From assembly GCF_963675165.1 (NCBI RefSeq), contig NC_087384.1, positions 4,767,182-4,831,181 of the forward strand: a DNA stretch of 64,000 nt. The letters run 5' to 3'. Position numbers and translations under genes: made by a program. Positions 24,932-35,600 of the stretch are shown here, piece by piece. Under the pieces are notes generated by a model. The model had not been told where the DNA came from, did not search any database, and saw only the letters and a program-made list of their open reading frames with translations. Every line of letters starts with the position of its first letter. Within the stretch, counting starts at the first letter, position 1. This DNA is from Halichondria panicea (lineage: Eukaryota > Porifera > Demospongiae > Suberitida > Halichondriidae).

Positions 24932-27900
24932 CACGATTTCCTCCGTACTACGTCACAGAGACATCACGAAATCCTAGTCCTACTGATTCAAAGGACACAG
25001 GAAGCTGTGCGTCGTCAAGACAACCAGAGCTTTGCTCGCAACCGTAAGATGCTCATGAACAACCTGGACGAGGATGAAGACAGTCAGAAGGACGAGACAG
25101 AGATAGAGTCTGAGCCTCCAAGGTGAGCGGGGGGGGGGTTCTCTGTGGTGGATCCATCATTGTGGAGGTTAGGTCTAGGCATTTAATATTTATGGCAGTT
25201 CCCTGTTTTCTGTTGATAGTGCACAATACTTACACTGAGTGTAGGTACACGCTTGTTATTTCATTATTTCAACCAGTAGGTTGCCGCTGGTTATATGTCA
25301 TGTAGTAGTCGCTAATAATGCTGATGTGATTCTGTACAATGATGATAATAATACATGTAATCTTATTATACTTGTAGTGTGCATACATGTAAGTGTACCC
25401 GTTATGTTCATGTACACCCCACTTGCAGTGATGCTGGCGACCTTGAGCCAAGTCCCCCGATCTCCTCCCCCTCTCCCACGAATGATAACACTCTCACGTC
25501 CCCCCTCGACATGCTCCTCCCCACTCTGACCTGTGCAGAAGACCCCGTCACAGGAGGCAAGAGCCCGGCACATTCACGGAAGAAGAGACCTAGCGATGTG
25601 AGTATTCCTCACATGTGTACAGTGCAACACATAATTATATTCACAATTTTGTAAGTACCCGACTTACATTCATCTACAGTACAGTGTTCATGCTGGACAT
25701 ACTTCATGTATACATGTACATGTACTTAACAATTTATCGTGTGTACATTACTCCCCTAACTCATACAGGCTATGCCGGTCTCCACTGGAGGTATCAACAA
25801 CCATCACATAGCACGGGGCAGTATAGGAACAGCAAAAGCATCTGTTAGTCCCGCTAGACTGCCTGTGAGTCGCACAAAAAGTGAAGGCTCTGCACTGCTC
25901 ATTGGGAGCACAGAGTCTGGTGACACCGCCCTCAGCCTGTCTGGTCGGGCCACAAAGTCTCCCCCAGCTACTGGGGTGAGAGGAGCCTCAAAGTCTTCCA
26001 AGGAGAAAGCTGAAGAGGTGGCTAGGAAAGTGGTAAGTCCCTACACTATACGTACACATGCAGGCATGCTATTCCTAGATGTACACGTACATCAGTGACA
26101 ATGTACATGTATATTCATGGATTAGTTTTAGTTTGCAGGGATTAAAGTTTGGGAGGAAAGGTTAGTGCGCCGCAAACCATACCCATTTTTATTGGCCACA
26201 CCCCTTATTACATCCTGAAGGCATCACAGTAGTTACACATCATAGACAGTAGATTCTACCCTATGATTGGTGGTTGTAGTTGAATGCGATGATGTCATGT
26301 AGTTCACCCCTGCCCCCCACCCCCCCCCCCTGGATAAAACCCTGGTTTGTAACACATACGTCGTGTATCATCACTCAGTTAGTTCTTACTCTCAGCTTGT
26401 GTCATGCTATGTTTTGAGTCTGTTGCTGTAACATTCTCATAATAGTATACACTCATTATCCCATTCCTCTCCCTTCAGGCTGGTAACAGTGACGGATTTT
26501 CCACTCTCCGCTCATCCAAGATGGTCTCCAAGCAGGCCGCAGAGTGGCAGATCCAGTCTGAGCTCAGGGAGCAGATGCAAGGCTACAAGAGAATGAGGCA
26601 ACAGCACAAAGCTCAGGTAGGCTGGACATTTTTGAAATTGTACAGTATTATATACATACTCAAATGTACTCAATACAAACTCTCACATACTGTACATGTA
26701 GAAAATGAATGTACAAAACATGTCTGGTGGTCCATGGTAATTCTGGAGTTTGTGTTCAGTGTGCATTACTGTAACAGTACATGCAAAGTGGTACGTGTAC
26801 ATATGTTACATGTATTTTATCCCCTCCTCCTGGTCACACAGATGCAACAACTGGAGTCCAAACACAAAAGTGATCTCGCTGCCCACTTCAAGAGTCAGGA
26901 GAAAGAGGTAGAGCAGCTATGGGCCATCTACGAGAGGGACCTGGAGAAACTCAGGTCCAGACACAAAACAGAGAACGATCAGAAGGTAAGCACAGTACTA
27001 GCAATCTGGTCCTTGGCTGTTGTCACACTGTATATACATTGTACTACAAAGCATACAAGTGTAGCATGTTAACACTTTACACTGTTTTGAAGTGCTACTG
27101 CCCACCTAGTTCAATTTGTACAACATTGAACCTATGTATATGCGGTGTACATTGCGCAATTGTAAATCTTTATAACAATCGCATGTTTTTGTAGGCTATC
27201 ACTCTACTACTGTTGTTTCCTTTACCTCTCAGAACAAGCAGCGTTCCAATGATGAAAAGAAGTTCCAGAAGGGTCTCAAAGAACACCAGGATTCAGACAT
27301 GAAGCAGTTCTTGGCCCAACAAAAGTCCGACCTTAAAACCACGAAAGCCACTTACAAACGAGTGCTAGATGAGGACCCGAATCTGACTAGTGCTCAGCGG
27401 AAACAGATGCTTGAGGAGAGGAAGAAAGAGGTGCAGGCACAACTGAAAGGGAATGAAGAGGAACACTTGGGGAACTTGAAGTCTGTTGCTGGAGAAGAGT
27501 TGGTGGGCTATCGGCAGTCTCTGATGCATGAGAGGCAGACCTTGGAGAAGGGCCTCCTGCAAGAGGTGAGCCGTGGTTGCAATGTGCTTATATGCTTGTG
27601 AATGTTTATGGTGCTATCAACTGAGTTCCAAAAATTCGGTGAAATGTTCTGTCACCCGCTTGTAGCAAGTAAATTTCCTACTTGCACCTTGTCAATTACC
27701 CAGCTTATAGTTGGAAGCCACATTTTCACCCACTTGTGTAAAATCCTGAAAGAAACCCTGCAAGTGCACTTGCATGCATGTACATGTATTATATAAAGTT
27801 CAAACACTTGTGTAAATAAACTGTAAAACATCACCGTTTCCATGCACCCACCCACACACACACACAGGACCTTAATCTAATGCAGACACATAAGGACCAA

Positions 27901-29406
27901 TCTCAAGACCTCCGACGCAAACATCTCTCCAACACGATTGAGCTTCAGTACTACCAGTTAAAGTCGTTGCACGAAGTGAGGAACGAACACCTGGCACGAC
28001 AGCACGCCTCTGAATGGGACAACCAGATCGCCTACAGCAAGAAAGCTGAGAGGGAGCTGAGGAAGAAACACGTTCTGGAGCTCAAGGAACACCCAAAGAG
28101 CATGAAAGTAAGTGTGGTTCGAGTACATGTACACTGTGCTGTTAATTACACTTATCAAAACTGCATGTACTGTATACATTGTACCTCTAGTTTTCCATTT
28201 TTCTTGTCCTTATCCCTCTCGATGTAGCATACAGTGTAAATCACACACAAACCATTCTGTTCACTCATTGTACTCTCTCTCTCTGGCTTTAGAGTAAAGA
28301 GACACAAATCAAGAAGCAGTACAATGATACAGTTCGTATCCAGACCCGACAGTACAAAGTCCTCCAGAAACAGATGATAGCCAGCCTCCCTAAGGAGAGA
28401 CGGAGGGAGATACTCAGACAGACCAAAGAGGAGCAGCTAAGGAAGACTCACATGCTCACTCTACAGTATGAGAAGACCATTTCCGACATGTCCCAGCATG
28501 AAGCTGTAAGTTATACACTTGTATGGAATTCACACACACCTATTGTACACATAATTTTGTATATTTACAGCATTTACTTACAAGCATAATTGTTACTTTG
28601 TGTGTACTTATAGTTTATGGCTCCTTCCAACCCCTCTCCAGGTGAGGCTGGACGAAGCACAAGAGTCTGAGCATGAGGCCCTGAGGAATCAGCTTACACA
28701 GGAGCAGGAACTACTCGACAAGTTCCAGGAAAGTCAGAAAGCCAAACTGACGGCCCAGCACGAGAGGGAAAAGCAGGCTCTCGATGAGAAGGTGGAGAGC
28801 ACCAAAAAAGAACTTGAGAAAGAGGTACACGTTGCTTGTGTGTGTGTGTGTGTGTGTGCTGCTAAGTAAAAAGCTTACGAATTGTAGGTAATGATCATCT
28901 TTGTTTGCGTAAGTTATATTCCACAATGAGTTGCTGGGGTACAAGGTACATACATCTGTAATTGTGTAGCATTATCACTTATGGACACTTGAATACATTG
29001 TGAGTAAACTGAATGTTGTTAAGTAGTAATTACTAGTTGTTGATTGAGTGTAGCTTCCGCTACATGTACACGTATAGGTATCGTTTCGTTCACTGCATGT
29101 ACAGTATATGATTGCTGGTATAGTTATTGTTTCTGTGTGTATAATTATCCTCACAGTGTCTGTTCTCAATGTTCACTTTTCCCCTCACTGCAGTTACTTG
29201 AGGAGAGCACCAGGTTGCAAACCATACGCCTGGAGAGACAACAAGAGCTACAGAAAAAACACCTCGCTGAGGTCAAAGAGTTCTCAGAGAAGTTTACCAA
29301 TCACAGAGTGAGGGATACATCAACCTCCTCTGACTATGGGTCGCTTAGCTCTCAGCAGAGTAACACTATAAACACTCCTATCGGTTTAAAAACATCCTCT
29401 GTATAG
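18989..29406 (+). CDS. TAO (thousand-and-one) STE20-family kinase
   Basis: Nineteen exons: 18989-19129, 20238-20309, 20797-20898, 21277-21322, 21536-21594, 22058-22209, 22809-22860, 24015-24054, 24361-24539, 24932-25122, 25429-25597, 25769-26032, 26479-26616, 26842-26985, 27233-27565, 27868-28107, 28293-28505, 28642-28824 and 29194-29406. All phases agree and give 976 aa (human TAOK1 has 1001). The kinase domain lies at about residues 35-290: [10 protein letters not shown] glycine loop, VVAIKKM lysine, [11 protein letters not shown] catalytic loop, DFGSAS, and [22 protein letters not shown], the TAO-type activation and P+1 segment. A Ser/Pro-rich linker follows, then a long coiled coil ([36 protein letters not shown]) matching the TAO regulatory C-terminus. 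TAO kinases act upstream of p38/JNK and Hippo signalling and of microtubules. It is tail-to-tail with the next gene. Confidence 0.97.
19753..19822. repeat. (TG)n microsatellite, about 70 bp
   Basis: An uninterrupted TG dinucleotide run in the first TAO kinase intron. The long Cys-Val open frame across it is a translation artefact. Confidence 0.95.
22646..22743 (+). repeat. Intronic duplicated block, copy 1
   Basis: This 98-bp block, beginning TAGTTGGCAGCAATATTTCC, recurs almost unchanged at 24625-24723 in another intron of the same TAO kinase gene, in the same orientation. The flanks differ. Confidence 0.85.
24625..24723 (+). repeat. Intronic duplicated block, copy 2
   Basis: Second copy of the block at 22646-22743, with a few substitutions and one added A. 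Immediately upstream, a 30-bp GACTGCTTC...CTACTGTGTG segment also duplicates a segment at about 24135-24165. Confidence 0.85.
24875..24930. repeat. (CA)n microsatellite serving as splice-acceptor tract
   Basis: 28 CA units run directly into the CAG acceptor of TAO kinase exon 24932-25122. The usual polypyrimidine tract is replaced by alternating CA. Confidence 0.9.
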
Positions 29407-29776
29407 ATTGATCACTATTTTTATGTATTAGAATAATTATGTATTTAGAAATTTACGTAGTTTTAAATCTTGGATGGCTTTAACATATAAAGTTTTGTGT
29501 GTAAAGGTGCGTACATGTTACATAAACAACAGTCTAACGTTGAGCTGTTGTGTTAGATTTTTTATTTCATTTTCCATACGTTCATCTTCAGATGTGGTTA
29601 ATAATGTCTAAGCACTTTTATTGTTCTCTGCAGGCTTTTAATATAATTATGAAATGGCCTCAAGTGAAATCTTTGCTTTCACACACAGACAAAAATGTAA
29701 TCTGTACATACATTATATATACATGGATTTTAAAAAAGTTTTGAGAGAAAGCGAAAATTAATTAAGCTATATACAG

Positions 29777-30516
29777 TCACTTTCCTCGGCTTGATGCACT
29801 GAAACTTTTACTGAGTGACGAGGAAGTTTTCTTTTTGCCCAAACCAGAAATCATAGATGGGTTCTTTGCTATTGATCGCACTCTCCTCATTTTTTCAGCT
29901 GCAGCAGCTTTTGGATTAGATAGAGAGTCTAACTTAACTGTAAACTCTTTGTCCACATTGTCCAGTAGCGGGTGGTACTTGGGTGGACCACTGTCTCGCT
30001 CTGCACAAATTGATAGTGGTTTTAATCTATACAGTTACTTATAGGTTGCTTAGCGTAATAATATAAAGCTACACCCCTTTTATCTATATATAGGTCTTTC
30101 GAAATGGTGGGTGTATTTAGCTAAAAAAAGTGGGTCATTAGACTTACTGATAATAGCTAGGAGTATGTACACTCCTCTTTTGGTAAACAGAGATACACAG
30201 GAACTCATTTCATTGCTCTGCTCAGAGAGGTTGATTATTGTGAACTTTTCTGCTTCTGCATCTGCAAGTCCTACGGAGGCTGCATGAATAAATAAACTCA
30301 TGCAGTCATCTAATTAATTAGTATGAAATAGTTCGAACCTCCATTGATGTTAGGGAAATTGCATCTCTTTTTGATACTGTCAACCAGAAGCTTCAAGCTA
30401 CAGTCAGGATTGAATAAGGCTTCTTCATCAGCTGCAGAATGTTCCTGAGAAACTAGATCTAACTGTACTATAGCTCTGTAATACTCACCTCCGTGTTTCA
30501 CTGTGAAAAACGTCAT
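29777..30516 (-). CDS. Small conserved protein resembling CXorf65/C22orf15
   Basis: Four minus-strand exons: 30516-30489, 30431-30339, 30279-30148 and 30000-29777. They are fully phase-consistent and give 158 aa. The N-terminal half reads MTFFTVKHGADEEALFNPDC, then SLKLLVDSIKKRCNF, INLSEQSNEMSSCVSLFTKR and GVYILLAIIKRD. The order (short beta strands, LLxxIKxxC segment, redefined end of a compact fold, then YxLL) matches my recollection of vertebrate CXorf65 and C22orf15, both uncharacterised. It could be ubiquitin-like. The C-terminal tail is basic and Ser/Lys-rich (GLGKKKTSSSLSKSFSASSR). There is no signal peptide or membrane segment. It is tail-to-tail with TAO kinase and head-to-head with site-2 protease. 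The family call is moderate; the exon model is strong because of phase. Confidence 0.7.
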
Positions 30517-30889
30517 ATTTGCATGCTAAAAGAGCTTGTTTACAAAAAAATAATAGGAGACGTGCCCCACCCCCCTTCTGTGCAGTGGGAGTGGTTTACA
30601 TAATGGTGCGCATTAAATTAAACCTATAATCTTGAAACTCGGCGAAGACTAATGAAAATGAATGCATGGACATCATTATTAGTGTGCACACTCCACACTC
30701 TTGACTGAAGTGGTGAGATCCTAGTATAGATAGATAGATATGGCACTGATGGAGCTGCCAGAGGTAGATCTAAAGCCTTCAGTTAGTGTTCCGGCTTTAT
30801 GATATTAAACAAGACAACCCATTATTCTGGACTTTTCGCCAATGCAATGTAATGTATGTCATTATTAAAAGCTTATTTTTCTTTTTTAG
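30517..30889. promoter_or_regulatory. Shared head-to-head promoter, CXorf65-like / site-2 protease
   Basis: 373 bp between divergent starts. The S2P start codon is immediately preceded by a pyrimidine run ending in TTTTTTAG (to 30889). This looks like a splice acceptor, so a non-coding 5' exon probably lies within the interval. Confidence 0.45.
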
Positions 30890-32368
30890 ATGACTTTGTT
30901 GATCACGATTGGTACTCTCTCTTCATTCTGGGCTGTTCTGTTCCTCCTAGACCAGCTCATAAGAAGATACAGACCATGGAAATCGGCCTACCTTCAACGT
31001 CTTGAAGATTGCGGTCTCAGTCTCTCCTTCGCTCATGTTAAGTGCTACACTACCAAGTTTAATAAATTCTTTCACACCATTGGGAACAGTAGCAGGACTG
31101 CTTGTCGTCTATGGTTTGGACTAGGCGTGCTGACGGGAGTGTTGCTCATGATAACGTCAGTTGCCGTCCTCATGTACACTCTGTTTCAATTCATATTCAG
31201 TAAAGTCTCAGAAGATGGAACTCACTCACATCAAGTCTTAACTCCTGTGATGCCCGGTGTTAATCTACCATGGAACGATATCGCTTACTACCTATTTACC
31301 CTGACTGTGTGCGGTGTGTTTCACGAGGCTGGCCATGCTTTGGCTGCTTCGACAGAACAAGTCACTGTGACTGGTTTTGGTGTGTTTGTGCTCTTCCTCT
31401 ACCCTGGTGCATTTGTGGATCTTCATTCCGATCATCTGAGTGTGATTTCACCTAAAAGGCAATTGAGAATCTACTGTGCAGGAGTTTGGCATAATACAAT
31501 ACTTGTACTGTGTGCACTCGGTTTGTTATGGTGTATGCCCTATATACTCTCTCCATTGTACATGTCTGGTATTGGAGCTGTTGTGACATCACTTCCCGAA
31601 GACAGTGTTTTGGCTGGGAAAATTCGACCGGGAAGCGTGATCACTCGAGTCAACTCATGTCTTGTTACTACTGATGAAGGTTGGTATAGTTGTATTATGG
31701 ATATTGCAAACAGACCACAAAGAGGATACTGTGTACCCAATGAAATGTTAACTGGCAGAGAAGCTTATGGGGTGAACGAGACAACGGTTGCTGACGATGG
31801 AACGATTGAATGTTGTAAAGAACATTTAGACTCTGATATCTGTTTTCACATATTCTACAGCAAAGGACGACATAGTCAATACAAGTGTTTAACAGCAAGG
31901 GCTGTATCAGCGAGAGAAATGTGTGGGAGTTCAAGAGACTGTCACGGTGTCTATGAATACGCCTGTGTCTTCCCAGCTATATCCTCTCCAAGTAAACTAA
32001 TAAGAATTTCACATACTGAGGACAAAGATGTATTATTCCTCGGAGATCCATCTGCTCTTCCTTACATTGTATCAACGAGCAGCTTTGTTCCAAGAGTATC
32101 TGTCGCTCCATTGTGGCTACCAGGACTCATGAAGACTCTTTGCACGTACTTTATTTCTCTCTCCAGTGCACTGGCGCTGTTGAACATGGTACCTGCCTAT
32201 TTCCTCGATGGGCAATGGACTCTCTCTGTGTTGATGGAACTTTACTTTGAAAAAAAAATACCAGATGCTCATAAACGACATTTTATTTTAAACTGTGTTT
32301 TAATATTTGGAAGTGTTTTGTTAGGGTTAAATATTTGCTTGGGAATTTGGACACTAATCAATTGGTAA
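30890..32368 (+). CDS. MBTPS2: Membrane-bound transcription factor site-2 protease (M50)
   Basis: A single 492-aa open frame (human S2P has 519). Site-2 protease performs intramembrane cleavage of SREBP and ATF6 in the Golgi after site-1 cleavage. The zinc motif is HEAGH (His145, Glu146, His149) inside a hydrophobic helix, and the third ligand is in NMVPAYFLDGQ (Asp440), the M50 NxxPxxxLDG motif. Several hydrophobic segments are visible, including residues 1-22, about 75-105, 185-225 and two at the C-terminus. A Cys-rich luminal loop with a PDZ-like stretch (LAGKIRPGSVITRVN) lies between the two halves, as in animal S2P. The start follows an AG acceptor, so the CDS may be intronless with a spliced leader exon. 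An extra N-terminal coding exon cannot be excluded, but length argues against it. Confidence 0.95.
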   Translation: MTLLITIGTLSSFWAVLFLLDQLIRRYRPWKSAYLQRLEDCGLSLSFAHVKCYTTKFNKFFHTIGNSSRTACRLWFGLGVLTGVLLMITSVAVLMYTLFQFIFSKVSEDGTHSHQVLTPVMPGVNLPWNDIAYYLFTLTVCGVFHEAGHALAASTEQVTVTGFGVFVLFLYPGAFVDLHSDHLSVISPKRQLRIYCAGVWHNTILVLCALGLLWCMPYILSPLYMSGIGAVVTSLPEDSVLAGKIRPGSVITRVNSCLVTTDEGWYSCIMDIANRPQRGYCVPNEMLTGREAYGVNETTVADDGTIECCKEHLDSDICFHIFYSKGRHSQYKCLTARAVSAREMCGSSRDCHGVYEYACVFPAISSPSKLIRISHTEDKDVLFLGDPSALPYIVSTSSFVPRVSVAPLWLPGLMKTLCTYFISLSSALALLNMVPAYFLDGQWTLSVLMELYFEKKIPDAHKRHFILNCVLIFGSVLLGLNICLGIWTLINW

Positions 32369-32669
32369 ATTATGTTTTAATTCTCTTTAACATGAATTGT
32401 GGACATAACTGAAAAACTGCAACTGACAACATTCACATGCAAAAAAGGTTATCACTTATATAGATTCACTATCGTTAAGAGTTCATTTGAACTCTTGCTA
32501 TCATGTAGCTATTACTTAGTTACTACTATCCACTATGATCCTAGTTACTATATTCACTATATCCGATATTGATCACTGTCTATATCCACTATCCTTTATT
32601 GTTCGCTAGATCTATTATAGGATCCACTATATCCTATCATCTTATTGTTTACTTAGTATTGTTTGCTGG
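32369..32669. other. Tail-to-tail spacer with degenerate CACTATATCC words
   Basis: 301 bp between the S2P and GGT copy A stop codons. It holds a loose series of CACTAT/ATCC words at about 32525-32640 and otherwise nothing recognisable. Confidence 0.5.
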
Positions 32670-35600
32670 TTAGTATCCATCTGGTATTCCGCCCTTTCTG
32701 GGATCACTAGTAGCATGCAGCAGACCATCCACCACGTTTATTCCCTGGACCACTGCAGAGGAAGTGCTCACTTGTACTATGTGCCCTCTCGACTCCAGAC
32801 TGCTGGTGATGTCTTCAGAGAAATCAGTCTCCACTGATACAGAGTTCGGGATTAGCCTATGATGTAGTCGCCTGCGATAGATGGCCTCGTTTAGAGGGAG
32901 AGAAAACCCGAGCACATTAAGGATTACCTGCAAAATAATAATTATGATAAAACTAAACCGTTTAGCTTTTAAGTTGATATCTAAAATTGCCTATACATGT
33001 TCACACTGTCGAAACATACTAGTTTCTTGCCACATAAGTTAAATATTTCATGCTCACAGAGTCACCTGTGCTACACTTGTAGTAATACGAGATCCTCCGG
33101 ATGCACCCACCACCATCTTAACTCCATCGTTAGTGAGTATCACCGTTGGCGTCATTGAAGAGAGAGGTCTCTTCTTTGGCTCAACATAGTTAACTGATAT
33201 CTCATTGAATGAATCACTTCTACCAGGAATATTGAAGTCTGTCATCTGGTTGTTAAACACTATTCCACTAGTGGAGGAGCGATCTTTGGAGCCAAAGCTG
33301 CAAGAGTACGTTGAATTGAGTTAGAGAAGATGGGAATTACACACATACGTGCGTCACGGCACCGTAGCAGACCACAATGCACCATGCACACGTATATATG
33401 CAGCACCTGCAACTGCTGCTAGAAATTGTCCAACTTACAAGTAGTTGACGGAATTTGTCATTGAAACAGCATCTCCATTCTCAGCAAGTACCGAAAGATG
33501 AGAGGTTCCACGATCATGAGCAACTTGCAGCGGACTAAACGGATCAATGTAATGATCAGAGGGATACGTCATGCTGTCATTGATTCTCCCCCTCAAATCC
33601 ACTGCGGTATTTTCATTCAGCATATACTGAACAGCCTGTAAATTTGTATTTAAAGTAGGTTTGTCTCAAAATTACGCCCACTCATAATCTGTCTGAGTCT
33701 GAGGCCTGCCAGCGCTTGAAATACAAGGAATACGTCAATATATACATTAACAATGCATGGGTAAAGTACCTACAGTGTAGGTACAAAAAAGTGAAGAGTC
33801 TGCAAGGTTGTTCCTTGTCAGGTATACAAGATGATAATATAATTTCACTCCGCAATATTTCAGTATATAGCTACCTCTATAACAAAACTAGTCTTGCAAC
33901 CATAATTTTTTAAACTGCGAGGAAACACAGACTAGATCTATATCACGAGGGTGCTCCCGTTTCCAATCCTGTTAAGGCTCACAGTAAAACAGTTTACAAA
34001 AAGTGTTTGTGACGTAGAGACAACAACGAATTTATATGGTGTGTATTGTAGTTGCTTACTCCCCTTCATGTTAGCCTCCTTCGCAGCCTTTCCTTTTTCT
34101 GTTCTTTGTCACAATACTTCAAAATACGGGACGAATAAATAAAGAAAAAGGAAAGCCTGCCTTGCTAAGTCGCATGACTATTGACAAGTAGTAGACAAGT
34201 GAAAATGAACGTGGGCAAACTAGCTGGGTGGAGCCTGACAGAGCAAAAGCCGGCTACAGCATGCCTACGCCGCGGCATTGCAAACTCTAACATAAAAGCT
34301 GTTAGCATCGATCCTAGACAGTACGCCAGAATCAAGTGTGGAGACATCGTAGACGAGGGCTTACCTAGTAAAGATTAGCTCAGTTTTTTTTCCTGAGTTC
34401 AGACTTACAGCAGTAGTCTACTTTCTAGTGTTTAATTTATACTTCCTCTACTGACTAAAGGTCTCACGAAGGCTGACTGTGCTGTTCATAAAAAGATAAT
34501 GATTATGTTCCTGGTAAATGCGCTCCAAGTACTATGTGGGAGGACAGTTATTGAGGTTTTCTCTCGCCCACACTCATTAAATTTTGTCTACATCAGTAGG
34601 GGATCACGCGACTTAGCAAGGCAGGCTCTCCTTTTTCTTTGTTGCTTCCTTCTTTTTTTATTTGTTCCTCCAATTTTTCTTTTGTGACAAAGAACAAAAA
34701 AAGGAGGGCCTGCGAAGGAGGCTACCTTCATGCACTGCTGCTCTCATGATCAGTGAGCCATGCACTTACTAGGTTAACTGTGTCATTAAAGGCAGGATCT
34801 CCCAGCTTTAGCCTCTGAGCGTAGGCGTACTTCATTGCTTCAACAATACGATGCGAGGATAAGCCATCCAATTCTCCCTCCTTGAAATCATAGCCTGCAG
34901 GTGATATAAGTGGATATTATAGCATTTGTAAGCTCTTAGTATAAGTTTGAAACCTTCCAGTGCGCATGCATGCATGCTCAGTATAAATATAAAACTAAAT
35001 CGGTAAATTATAGTGTAGAACAGTTACCATCGAGGATGTTTAGTATGAGCCCAAGGACAGGTCCGCCCCCGGGAGCCGAAATTCCCAGTACATCATATGC
35101 ATCGTAAGATGCCCTGGTGACAGGTCGCTCCTCCACACTGTATTCCTCAAAATCACGTGCAGTTATGATGGCACCAATTGCTTGTAGCTCACTGACCATC
35201 TGCTGCATAAATGCACCTTCGTAGAAGTAGTTGGCACCATTGTCGGCAATATTTCTGAGCGTTGAAGCCAGGAGGGGACGCTTCAGCATGTCACCTTCAA
35301 GTAGAATACTTCCTTCTGGAGCTAGCAACTCTCTGTAACAGTGGAATTCAACAGATTTGGAAAACGGTTTAATATATAAATTGTAAATTTAAAAAATCTA
35401 TTATGTTGCAGTTGCAAGTTAAGCAGTACTTACGCCAGTCCTGGAAACTTCCCAGAGAGGATACGCGGTTCTGAAGCTTTAATAGCTTTGGCCACAGCAT
35501 TGGAGATTAGAATGCCCTCAGTATAGCGATTCGAATAGCTGGCTCAAATAGCTCATTCCATTCTAATTTTCCAAATCTCTTCCAAGCAACATCATAGCCT

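Noticed and set aside
31540-31934. Minus-strand open frames within the site-2 protease
   Set aside because: They are shadows of the 492-aa coding frame and have no family similarity.
34181-34378. 65-aa open frame inside the foldback element
   Set aside because: It has no homology I recognise and no splice or context support, and it lies between the inverted arms of a non-coding mobile element.
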